Source: Taklimakanibacter sp050251035 (GTDB taxonomy: Bacteria > Pseudomonadota > Alphaproteobacteria > Rhizobiales > Aestuariivirgaceae). Taken from it: a DNA stretch of 64,000 nt. Location of the stretch: NCBI GenBank assembly GCA_050251035.1, contig JBFWNN010000031.1, forward strand, positions 1 through 64,000. Reading direction: 5' to 3'. Within the stretch, counting starts at the first letter, position 1; each line of letters starts with the position of its first letter. The notes under the pieces were generated by a model, which was not told where the DNA came from, did not search any database, and saw nothing but the letters and a program-made list of their open reading frames with translations. This document shows positions 16,223 through 23,149 of the stretch, piece by piece. The position numbers were made by a program, and so were the translations under genes.

Positions 16223-16767
16223 TGCAGCTCGATCCGCTCGTCATATTGATCGCCTGCGGCGTGCTCATCGCGGTCTTCGTGCGCGCCATCTGGCACAAGC
16301 TCAGCGACTTCGACGTGTTCAAGGCCTCCTTCGCCGATTATGAGATCCTGCCGCAGAACCTGATCCCCGCGGCGGCGCTCGTCCTGGTGCTGGCCGAGGC
16401 CGCGATCGTGGCGGGCCTTGTGATACCGTTGACGCGGCCCGCCGCCGCCATCGGTGCCATCCTGCTTCTCGTCCTCTATGGCGGCGCCATTGCCGTCAAT
16501 CTACGGCGCGGCCGCTATCTCATCGATTGCGGCTGCGGCGGTCCGGGACAGGGCCTCTCCTGGTTCCTGGTCGCGCGCAATGCCATCCTCGCCGGGCTCG
16601 CCGGGCTGGCCGCCGCTCAGCCTATGGCGCGCGCCATCTCCGTCACCGATGCCCTCATCCTCGCCCTCTCGGTCGTCACCGTGTGGCTCCTGATCCTCGC
16701 CAGCGAGCAGGCGGCCGCCAATGACGCGCATCGCCAGTTCATCCGCAACAGCCGGAACAAGGGATAG
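16222..16767 (+). CDS. mauE: MauE/AauE membrane protein for amine dehydrogenase maturation
   Basis: About 181 residues with roughly five hydrophobic helices (VILIACGVLIAVFVRAIW, LIPAAALVLVLAEAAIVAGL, AAAIGAILLLVLYGGAIAV and two more). After the third helix comes RRGRYLIDCGCGGPGQGLSW, the paired-Cys DCGCGG signature of MauE. The family is needed for correct folding and disulfide formation of the TTQ light chain, probably passing electrons with MauD. Its start overlaps the aauB stop (TGATG), suggesting translational coupling. A GTG 3 nt earlier is also possible. An inner membrane location is predicted. Confidence 0.9.
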   Translation: MQLDPLVILIACGVLIAVFVRAIWHKLSDFDVFKASFADYEILPQNLIPAAALVLVLAEAAIVAGLVIPLTRPAAAIGAILLLVLYGGAIAVNLRRGRYLIDCGCGGPGQGLSWFLVARNAILAGLAGLAAAQPMARAISVTDALILALSVVTVWLLILASEQAAANDAHRQFIRNSRNKG

Positions 16768-16770
16768 ACC

Positions 16771-17364
16771 ATGGACGCGTTCACCATCGCCCTCATCCTG
16801 CTCTGGGCCGTCGTCATCGCGCTCGGCATCGTGGTGGTGGCGCTGGCGCGCCAGATCGGCATCCTGTTCGAGCGGGTGGCGCCGATGGGCGCGCTCATGA
16901 CCGACTCCGGCCCCAAGATCGGCGAGGCCTCGCCCAAATTCGCGCTTGCTGCCTTGGGCTCGGGCAAGCCCGTCTCTGTCGGCGCGCAGACCGGGCGCGC
17001 GCTTCTCATCTTCTTCCTGTCGCCCACCTGCCCGGTCTGCAAGAAACTGCTGCCGGTGCTCAAATCGGCGCAGAAGACGGAGAAGGGCTTCGACATCGTG
17101 CTCGCCAGCGACGGCGATCAGCCGAAGCACGAGGCCTTCGTCGCCAGCCACAAGCTCGACGGCTTCCCCTATGTGCTGTCGAGCGATCTCGGCATGGCCT
17201 ATCGCGTCAGCCGCCTGCCTTACGGTGTGGTGCTCGACGGCGAGGGCACGGTGCGCGCCAAGGGGCTCATCAACAATCGCGAGCAGCTGGAGAGCCTGTT
17301 CAACGCCAAGGAAATGGGTGTCGCCTCGATCCAGGGCTTCCTGGATCAGGTCAAGGAAGCTTGA
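16771..17364 (+). CDS. mauD: MauD/AauD thioredoxin-like maturation protein
   Basis: 197 residues: one N-terminal membrane anchor (residues 5-26) then a periplasmic thioredoxin fold with the redox motif SPTCPVCKKLLPVL (C87, C90). MauD family proteins help form the many disulfides of the TTQ light chain. Matching family features are FFLSPTCPVCKKLLP, the short FPYVLSSDLGMAYRVSRLPYGVVLDGEG segment and the C-terminal NNREQLESLFNAKEMG. It lies 3 nt after mauE and 12 nt before the light chain gene, the same order (B-E-D-A) described for aau and for part of mau clusters. Confidence 0.92.
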   Translation: MDAFTIALILLWAVVIALGIVVVALARQIGILFERVAPMGALMTDSGPKIGEASPKFALAALGSGKPVSVGAQTGRALLIFFLSPTCPVCKKLLPVLKSAQKTEKGFDIVLASDGDQPKHEAFVASHKLDGFPYVLSSDLGMAYRVSRLPYGVVLDGEGTVRAKGLINNREQLESLFNAKEMGVASIQGFLDQVKEA

Positions 17365-17376
17365 GGAGGGTTTGAC

Positions 17377-17907
17377 ATGATCGGATCATTGCAAAGGCTC
17401 GTGGAAGGCTTCGACCGCTTGAGTGAAGCGGCGACGCGCCTCGGGGCGCAGCGTATCGGGCGGCGCAGCGCGCTGTCGGCGCTCGGTACCGCCATCGCCG
17501 GCAGCGCCATCCTGCCGATGCTGCCGTTCGACCGCTCGGGCGGCGCGGCGCATGCGGCGAGCACGCGCGACGAAGGCGACGAGACCTGCGAATATTGGCG
17601 CTATTGCGCCCTCGACGGTTTCCTGTGTACCTGCTGCGGCGGCTCGCTGGCCAGCTGCCCGCCGGGCTCCGAGGCCTCCAAGGTCACCTGGGTCGGCACT
17701 TGCCAGAGCCCCAAGGACAACAAGGCCTATCTCATCAGCTACAACGACTGCTGCGGCCAGGTGTCCTGCGGCAACTGCTTGTGCAATTACAATCTGCGCG
17801 AACGGCCCGGTTACCGCATGGGCGTCCACAACGACATCAACTGGTGCATGGCCAACAGCCGCGGCCTCTATCACTGCACCGTCGCCGCGGTGATCGGTAC
17901 CGGCTGA
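17377..17907 (+). CDS. aauA: TTQ amine dehydrogenase small (beta) subunit, aromatic amine type
   Basis: 176 residues. A twin-arginine-type leader (RRSALSALGTAIAGSA) is followed by a Cys-rich mature chain of fourteen cysteines. The two tryptophans that become tryptophan tryptophylquinone are W105 (KVTWVG) and W156 (DINWCMAN). The aspartates D80 (CALDGF) and D124 (SYNDCCG) lie at the same distances from these Trp residues as D84/D128 from W109/W160 in Alcaligenes faecalis aromatic amine dehydrogenase, as I recall that sequence. CSCCGG-like, RERPGY and HNDxNWCMAN stretches favour aromatic amine dehydrogenase over methylamine dehydrogenase. Strong GGAGGG upstream. Stop and next start overlap (TGATG). 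Confidence 0.93.
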   Translation: MIGSLQRLVEGFDRLSEAATRLGAQRIGRRSALSALGTAIAGSAILPMLPFDRSGGAAHAASTRDEGDETCEYWRYCALDGFLCTCCGGSLASCPPGSEASKVTWVGTCQSPKDNKAYLISYNDCCGQVSCGNCLCNYNLRERPGYRMGVHNDINWCMANSRGLYHCTVAAVIGTG

Positions 17908-18353
17908 TGCGGCATCGGACTGTCCTCGCCGCCACGCTGCTTGCGCTCTCCTCCGGCCAGGCGGCGGCGGATGGTGCGTCGCTCTATTCCGAGAATTGCG
18001 TCGCCTGCCATCAGGTGGACGGGGCCGGCACGCCGGGTCTGGCGCCGCCGCTCATCTCCGAGACGCTCAAGAAGGCGGGCAGCGTGCAGCGCGATTATGT
18101 GGCGCTGGTCGTCATCCACGGGCTCTCGGGGCCGATCAAGGTCAAGGGTCAGCTCTATGTCAGCGCCATGCCGCCGCGCGATGATTTCAGCGACGACGAC
18201 GTCGCCGGCCTGGCCAATTACGTGACCCAGGAGCTGAACGGCCTCACGGCCGACCAGTACAAGCCGCTCGCCACCGCCGATGTCGCCCTCCTCAGAAAGA
18301 CCACAGTCGACCATCAGACTCTGCGCGACATGCGGTCGAAATTCGGAGAATGA
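17907..18353 (+). CDS. Mono-haem class I cytochrome c
   Basis: 148 residues with a Sec signal peptide (cleavage after QAAA) and one haem motif C31-V-A-C34-H35. A likely axial methionine is M88 in LYVSAMPPRDDFSDDDVAGLANYV, typical of class I cytochromes. It overlaps the aauA stop by one base, so it is probably co-translated. A natural guess is that it takes electrons from the reduced quinone of the amine dehydrogenase, as amicyanin or azurin do in other species; no cupredoxin gene is present here. That role is inferred from position. Confidence 0.87.
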   Translation: MRHRTVLAATLLALSSGQAAADGASLYSENCVACHQVDGAGTPGLAPPLISETLKKAGSVQRDYVALVVIHGLSGPIKVKGQLYVSAMPPRDDFSDDDVAGLANYVTQELNGLTADQYKPLATADVALLRKTTVDHQTLRDMRSKFGE

Positions 18354-18354
18354 G

Positions 18355-18789
18355 ATGCGCCGCTGCGCCATCGTCATCTTCGCCCTGACGCTCACGGCGG
18401 CCGCCGCGCCGGCGGCGGAGCCCAATTACAATTATGCCCTCCATTGCACCGGCTGCCATACGGCGGACGGCGTCAGCCCGGAGCTCGGGCGCATCCCGCC
18501 GCTCAAGGGGGTCGTCGGCCATCTGGTGCGCGGGAAGGAGGCGCGGATCTATTTCGTCAATGTGCCCGGCATCGTCAATTCGGGACTCGACAGCAAAGAC
18601 ACCGCGGCCCTGCTCAATTGGGTGGTGAAGATCTATGGCGGCAAGAGCACGCCCGAGAGCTGGACGCGTTTCGATGCCGCCGAGATCGAGGCGCTGCGGC
18701 TGAAGGCGCCGGCCGACGTGATGGCCTATCGCAAAGAGGTCCAGGATCGGCTAAGTGCCGATGGTTACTCCATCGGCACTTACCCTTGA
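18355..18789 (+). CDS. Small c-type cytochrome lacking an obvious Met ligand
   Basis: 144 residues with a signal peptide (MRRCAIVIFALTLTAAAAPA) and one haem motif C31-T-G-C34-H35. The region where class I cytochromes carry SAMP reads YFVNVPGIVNSGLDS and has no methionine. The only internal Met (M121) is in a C-terminal helix, and H55 (GHLVRG) is another conceivable ligand. Starts 1 nt after the previous stop with GGAGA upstream. Last gene of the amine dehydrogenase operon before the acyl-CoA dehydrogenase 25 bp on. Function within the operon unknown. Confidence 0.82.
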   Translation: MRRCAIVIFALTLTAAAAPAAEPNYNYALHCTGCHTADGVSPELGRIPPLKGVVGHLVRGKEARIYFVNVPGIVNSGLDSKDTAALLNWVVKIYGGKSTPESWTRFDAAEIEALRLKAPADVMAYRKEVQDRLSADGYSIGTYP

Positions 18790-18814
18790 GGCAAGTGCGC
18801 GCAAGGGCCGTTGC

Positions 18815-19960
18815 ATGGATTTCTCGCTGACCGCCGACCAGACTGCCATCAGGGACATGGTGAAGGGCTTCGCGGCCGAGAAGATCGCGCCTTTCGCCGC
18901 GCAATGGGACGAAGAGAAGGCGATCCCGCGCGCCGTGCTGAAGGACGCGGCGGGGCTCGGCCTCGCCGCCATCACGGTCCGTGAGGATCACGGCGGATCG
19001 GGCCTCAGCCGCGTCGAATCGGCGCTCATCTTCGAGGAGCTCTCCTACGCCGATCCGGTGGTGGCGAGCTTCCTCTCGATCCACAATATGTGTGCCTGGA
19101 TCATCGATACCTATGGCACCGAGGAGCAGCGCCAGGCCTGGCTGCCCAGGCTCTGCGCCATGGACATCATCGCCAGCTATTGCCTCACCGAGCCTGGCTC
19201 GGGATCGGATGCCGCGGCGCTCAAGACCAAGGCGGCGAAGGACGGCAACAGCCACTATCGCCTCTCCGGCTCCAAGGCCTTCATCTCGGGCGGCGGCTAT
19301 TCCGACATCTATCTGGTGATGTGCCGCACCGGCGAGGAAGGTCCGAAGGGCATCTCCTGCATCCTGGTCGAGAAGGGCACGGAGGGCCTCAGCTTCGGCG
19401 CCAATGAGAGGAAGATGGGCTGGCACGCACAGGCGACCGCCACCGTCAATCTCGATTCCGCGCGTGTGCCGGCGGCGCAGCTCATCGGCGGCGAGGGCAA
19501 GGGCTTCTCGATCGCCATGACCGGGCTCAATGGCGGCCGGCTCAACATCGCCGCCTGCAGCCTGGGGGCGGCGCAAGCGGCGCTCGACAAAGCCGTGACC
19601 TATATGAAGGAGCGCAAGGCCTTCGGCAAAAGCCTCGCCCACTTCCAGGCGCTGCAGTTCAAGATCGCCGACATGGAGACCGAACTGCAGGCGGCGCGCG
19701 TCTTCCTCTATCAGGCGGCCTGGAAGCTCGACCGCAACGCGCCCGACGCGCGCAAATTCTGCGCCATGGCCAAAAGGCTCGTCACCGATACCGGCTTCCG
19801 CGTCGCCAACGAGGCGCTGCAGATCCATGGCGGCTACGGGTACCTCGCGGATTTCGGGATCGAGAAGACGGTGCGCGATCTCAGGGTGCATCAGATCCTC
19901 GAAGGCACCAACGAGATCATGCGCGTCATCGTCGCGCGCGACATGCTGGCAGACGATTAA
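18815..19960 (+). CDS. Isobutyryl-CoA dehydrogenase-type acyl-CoA dehydrogenase
   Basis: 381 residues, FAD-dependent. The catalytic glutamate is at the C-terminal position (E363 in HQILEGTNEIM), as in short-chain and isobutyryl-CoA dehydrogenases, unlike the isovaleryl enzyme at 9113. Conserved motifs YCLTEPGSGSDAAALKT, SGSKAFISGGGYSDIY and LQIHGGYGYLADFGIEKTVRDLRVHQ are characteristic of isobutyryl-CoA dehydrogenase (ACAD8). It is followed by 3-hydroxyisobutyryl-CoA hydrolase and 3-hydroxyisobutyrate dehydrogenase, which fixes the pathway as valine breakdown. ATG at 18815 chosen by alignment of the N-terminal MDFSLTADQ. Confidence 0.9.
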   Translation: MDFSLTADQTAIRDMVKGFAAEKIAPFAAQWDEEKAIPRAVLKDAAGLGLAAITVREDHGGSGLSRVESALIFEELSYADPVVASFLSIHNMCAWIIDTYGTEEQRQAWLPRLCAMDIIASYCLTEPGSGSDAAALKTKAAKDGNSHYRLSGSKAFISGGGYSDIYLVMCRTGEEGPKGISCILVEKGTEGLSFGANERKMGWHAQATATVNLDSARVPAAQLIGGEGKGFSIAMTGLNGGRLNIAACSLGAAQAALDKAVTYMKERKAFGKSLAHFQALQFKIADMETELQAARVFLYQAAWKLDRNAPDARKFCAMAKRLVTDTGFRVANEALQIHGGYGYLADFGIEKTVRDLRVHQILEGTNEIMRVIVARDMLADD

Positions 19961-19969
19961 CGGGACTTG

Positions 19970-21025
19970 ATGACAGAAGACGTTCTCATCCGCCGCGAAG
20001 GCGCCGCCGGCCGCATCACGCTCAACCGGCCCAAGGCGCTCAACGCCCTCAACCTGCCCATGACCGACGCCATCACGGCGGCGCTCATCCAATGGCGCGA
20101 TGACGACCGTATCAAGCATGTGGTCATCGACGGGGCCGGCGGGCGCGCCTTCTGCGCCGGCGGCGACATCCGGGCGGTCTATGACATCATCCCGACCGAT
20201 CCCGAATACCCGCGCGCCTATTGGCGCGCCGAATACCGGCTCAATGCCATGATCGCGCGCTACGGCAAGCCCTATGTCGCGCTCATGGACGGCTTCTGCC
20301 TCGGCGGCGGCGTCGGGCTCTCGGCGCATGGCTCGCACCGCATCGTCACCGAGCGCTCAGGCATAGGGATGCCGGAGACCGCCATCGGCTTCACGCCGGA
20401 TGTCGGCGGCTCATGGCTGCTGGCCCGGGCGCCCGGCCATGCGGGAGAATATATGGCGGCGACCGCCTATCGCATGAACGCGGCGGATGCGATCCATGCG
20501 GGCTTCGCCGACACCGCGATCCGGGCCGACGACATCCCCGCCTTCGTCGCGGCGCTGTGCGCGGGGTGCCAGGCGAGCGAAACGGCGCAGCGTTTCGCCA
20601 CCTATCCCGGCGCCAGCGACCTCGCGGCCCGGCAAGCCGATGTCGATCTCGTCTTCGGCACCGAGACCATCCAGGAGGCAGCGCGCCGGCTCGAGGCGAA
20701 GAACGGGCCCTGGGCGGAAGAGACACTGAAGAAGATCGTCGCCCATTCGCCGATCGCGCTCGCCGCGGCGCATTATTCGGTGCGCAAGGCGCGTGGGTTC
20801 AGCAGGGTGGAGGAAAGCCTCGACCACGAATACCGCTATGCCCACCGCGCCGTCGGCCTGCATGATTTCCGCGAAGGGGTGCGGGCGCTGCTCGTCGACA
20901 AGGACGGCAAGCCGCATTGGCGCCCGGCCGGGCTCGATGATGTGCGCATCATCGACGTAGTGGCGCTGTTCGCGCCGCTCGGCAAGGATGAGCTGGGTCT
21001 GACCTCCGGGAGTGCGTCGTCATGA
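19970..21025 (+). CDS. 3-hydroxyisobutyryl-CoA hydrolase (crotonase superfamily)
   Basis: 351 residues. Hydrolyses 3-hydroxyisobutyryl-CoA in valine catabolism. The crotonase fold is shown by ITLNRPKALNALN and AFCAGGDIRAVYD. The hydrolase-type active site is GIGMPETAIGFTPDVGGSW, with the catalytic pair E136 and D144. The long C-terminal part (APGHAGEYMAATAYRMNAADAIHAGFAD...) distinguishes it from plain enoyl-CoA hydratases, which are about 260 residues. ATG at 19970, 9 bp after the dehydrogenase stop. Its 3' end overlaps the next gene by 4 nt (ATGA). Confidence 0.92.
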   Translation: MTEDVLIRREGAAGRITLNRPKALNALNLPMTDAITAALIQWRDDDRIKHVVIDGAGGRAFCAGGDIRAVYDIIPTDPEYPRAYWRAEYRLNAMIARYGKPYVALMDGFCLGGGVGLSAHGSHRIVTERSGIGMPETAIGFTPDVGGSWLLARAPGHAGEYMAATAYRMNAADAIHAGFADTAIRADDIPAFVAALCAGCQASETAQRFATYPGASDLAARQADVDLVFGTETIQEAARRLEAKNGPWAEETLKKIVAHSPIALAAAHYSVRKARGFSRVEESLDHEYRYAHRAVGLHDFREGVRALLVDKDGKPHWRPAGLDDVRIIDVVALFAPLGKDELGLTSGSASS

Positions 21026-21906
21026 AGATCGCTTTCATCGGCCTCGGCAATATGGGTGCGCCCATGGCTGGCAATCTCGCCGCCAAGGGCTTCGCGGTCT
21101 CCGGCTTCGACATCGTCCCGGCCAATATCGAGACGGCGGCCGGGCACGGCATCGCTGCGGCGGAGAGCGCCGAAGACGTGGTCACGGACGCTGACGCCGT
21201 CATCACCATGGTGCCGGCGGGCCAGCATGTGCTGGAGCTCTACCGTGGCATCCTCACATCCGCGCGGCCCGGAACACTGTTCATCGACTGCTCGACCATC
21301 GACGTGGCGAGCGCCCGCGAAGCGCATGGCCTGGCGCGGACCGCGCGCATGCAGAGTCTCGACGCGCCGGTCTCGGGCGGCACGGCGGGTGCCGCCGCGG
21401 CGAGCCTCACCTTCATGGTGGGCGGCGAGACAGGCGCCTTCGCGCGCGGCCAACCCATCCTCGCCGCCATGGGCAGGCGCATCGTCCATTGCGGTGAGGC
21501 GGGGGCAGGGCAGGCCGCCAAGATCTGCAACAACATGATCCTCGGCATATCGATGATCGCGGTGTCGGAGGCCTTCGTGCTGGCCGAAAAGCTCGGCCTC
21601 GACGCCAAGGCGCTCTATGACGTGGCCTCGGCCGCCTCCGGCCAATGCTGGTCGCTCACCAGCTATTGCCCGGTGCCGGGCGTCGGGCCCACATCGCCGG
21701 CCGACAACGACTACAAGCCCGGCTTCGCCGCGGCGCTCATGCTCAAAGACCTGGCCCTGGCGCAGCAGGCAGCGGTGGAAACAGGTGCCGCGACGCCGCT
21801 CGGCGCCCATGCGGAAGCGCTCTATCGCCGCTTCAGCGAAGCCGGCGGCAACACGCAGGATTTTTCCGCCATTATACGCCACCTCGCGGCGGCGACGCGG
21901 GAATAG
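21022..21906 (+). CDS. mmsB: 3-hydroxyisobutyrate dehydrogenase
   Basis: 294 residues. NAD-dependent oxidation of 3-hydroxyisobutyrate to methylmalonate semialdehyde, the step after the hydrolase encoded just upstream. The Rossmann motif is IGLGNMGAPMAGNLAAKG; the substrate motif is DAPVSGGTAGAAAASLTFMVGG; and the catalytic lysine is K167 in GQAAKICNNMILG. Overlaps the hydrolase gene by 4 nt, indicating coupling. A methylmalonate-semialdehyde dehydrogenase gene (mmsA) is not in the window. Confidence 0.94.
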   Translation: MKIAFIGLGNMGAPMAGNLAAKGFAVSGFDIVPANIETAAGHGIAAAESAEDVVTDADAVITMVPAGQHVLELYRGILTSARPGTLFIDCSTIDVASAREAHGLARTARMQSLDAPVSGGTAGAAAASLTFMVGGETGAFARGQPILAAMGRRIVHCGEAGAGQAAKICNNMILGISMIAVSEAFVLAEKLGLDAKALYDVASAASGQCWSLTSYCPVPGVGPTSPADNDYKPGFAAALMLKDLALAQQAAVETGAATPLGAHAEALYRRFSEAGGNTQDFSAIIRHLAAATRE

Positions 21907-21933
21907 CAGGCTTCCTTCTAAGACGGTTTGGAC

Positions 21934-22542
21934 TCACGCGTTCCAGCTCGGGCGCTGGCGCAGGCGCTGGTTCCAGCGCTGCACATGAGCCAAATCGCCC
22001 GGGACCTCGAAGCCGAAGACCTCCGACAGCCACAGCGTGACCATGCCGGAGATGTCGGCCATGGAGAATTCCTCGCCCGCGAGGAAAGAACGGCCATCGC
22101 TCATCTCGCGGTCGAGCCAGGCCCATTTCCCGGGAATCGCTTGCTTCTGCGCGGCGGCGAATTCCGGCACCTGGGTCAGGCGCTCCTTGAAGAACTCGTC
22201 GGTGTGCAAGGTCACATTGCCGATGGTGGCGAAGACCTCGTTCTCCATGCGCCGGTTCCACATGTCGATCAGGCCGATGCTCGCCGCATCCGATCCGAAC
22301 AAGGACGGTGTGGGATGGATGGCCTCCAGATAACGGCAGATGGCGACACTTTCGGTGATGACGGTACCGTCGTCGAGAACGAGCACCGGCACCTGGCCCA
22401 GCGAGTTGAGCTTCAGGAATTCGGGTGCCTTGTGCTCGCGCTTGCCGTAGTCGAGCTCGGTGAGCGGCAGCGTGACGCCCTTCTCGGCCAGGAAGATGCG
22501 CACGCGATAGGAATTGGGGCCGGGGGCGACATAGAGCTTCAT
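21934..22542 (-). CDS. Glutathione S-transferase
   Basis: 202 residues, two-domain cytosolic GST. The N-terminal thioredoxin-like domain has PNSYRVRIFLAEKGV, the cis-proline segment GQVPVLVLDDG and the glutathione gamma-glutamyl contact TESVAICRYLE. The helical C-terminal domain has the N-capping motif FSMADISGMVTL. Divergently transcribed from an HxlR regulator, with repeated operator-like sequences in between, so it is probably induced by an electrophile or quinone. Substrate unknown. Convergent with mmsB, 27 bp apart. Confidence 0.93.
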   Translation of the reverse strand: MKLYVAPGPNSYRVRIFLAEKGVTLPLTELDYGKREHKAPEFLKLNSLGQVPVLVLDDGTVITESVAICRYLEAIHPTPSLFGSDAASIGLIDMWNRRMENEVFATIGNVTLHTDEFFKERLTQVPEFAAAQKQAIPGKWAWLDREMSDGRSFLAGEEFSMADISGMVTLWLSEVFGFEVPGDLAHVQRWNQRLRQRPSWNA

Positions 22543-22556
22543 GCTCGTTCTCCTCT

Positions 22557-22582
22557 AACTAGTTGTTATTTGCAACTAGTTG
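22557..22582. promoter_or_regulatory. Candidate HxlR operator between gst and hxlR
   Basis: Two identical AACTAGTTG nonamers (22557-22565 and 22574-22582) start 17 bp apart, and each contains the palindrome AACTAGTT. A third weaker version, CAACCAGTT, follows near 22610. The region is the AT-rich divergent promoter of the two genes; direct repeats of this kind are known for HxlR regulators. Confidence 0.5.
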
Positions 22583-22633
22583 TAAGATACTTTAACCGAT
22601 GCGATAATGCAACCAGTTTCTTGGAGATTTTTC

Positions 22634-23149
22634 ATGAACGATGCGCATCGCTCGGGCTGTCCCATCAATCTCAGCCTCGAGATCCTGGGCGACAAATGGA
22701 GCCTGATCATCATCAGGGACATCGTCTTCGGCAATAAGCGCCACTTCCGCGAATTGCTCACCCAGTCCTTGGAAGGCATCGCCTCCAACATCCTCGCCGA
22801 CCGGCTGAAGAAGCTGCTCGAAGAGGGCATCCTGTCGAAAGCGGACGATCCGAGCCACAAGCAGAAAGCCGTCTACAGCCTGACCGAGAAGGGCATCGAC
22901 CTCGTGCCGGTGCTGGCGCAGATGGCGGTGTGGGGCCGCAAATACCTGCCGGTCAGCGAAGAGCTCGGTATCAGGGCGCAAGTGCTGGAAGAGGGCGGCC
23001 CGGCTCTGTGGCGGGACTTCGCCGACGAGTTGCGCGAGCTGCATCTGGGCCGGCCTCCCGACAAGAAGCGCCGCGGCCCGTCGGCCACGGAACGGTTGCG
23101 CGCCGCCTATGAGGACGTGGTCGCGAAGAAGAAGGCCGCCCGATCATGA
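22634..23149 (+). CDS. HxlR-family transcriptional regulator
   Basis: 171 residues. The winged-helix HxlR domain occupies residues about 6-100 (SGCPINLSLEILGDKWSLIIIRD, the family's conserved opening, with its cysteine at residue 9). A C-terminal extension rich in Lys/Arg (PPDKKRRGPSATERLR...AKKKAARS) is longer than in minimal family members of 110-130 residues. Start at 22634 with GGAGA 8 nt upstream; the ATG at 22607 would add nine residues. It overlaps the convergent MFS gene by 6 nt. Probably regulates the divergent GST gene. Confidence 0.92.
   Translation: MNDAHRSGCPINLSLEILGDKWSLIIIRDIVFGNKRHFRELLTQSLEGIASNILADRLKKLLEEGILSKADDPSHKQKAVYSLTEKGIDLVPVLAQMAVWGRKYLPVSEELGIRAQVLEEGGPALWRDFADELRELHLGRPPDKKRRGPSATERLRAAYEDVVAKKKAARS

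Noticed and set aside
15074..17907. Calling the enzyme methylamine dehydrogenase
   Set aside because: MauE and MauD are shared by both systems; the light-chain stretches RERPGY and HNDINWCMAN and the fourteen Cys fit aromatic amine dehydrogenase better. The name remains provisional.
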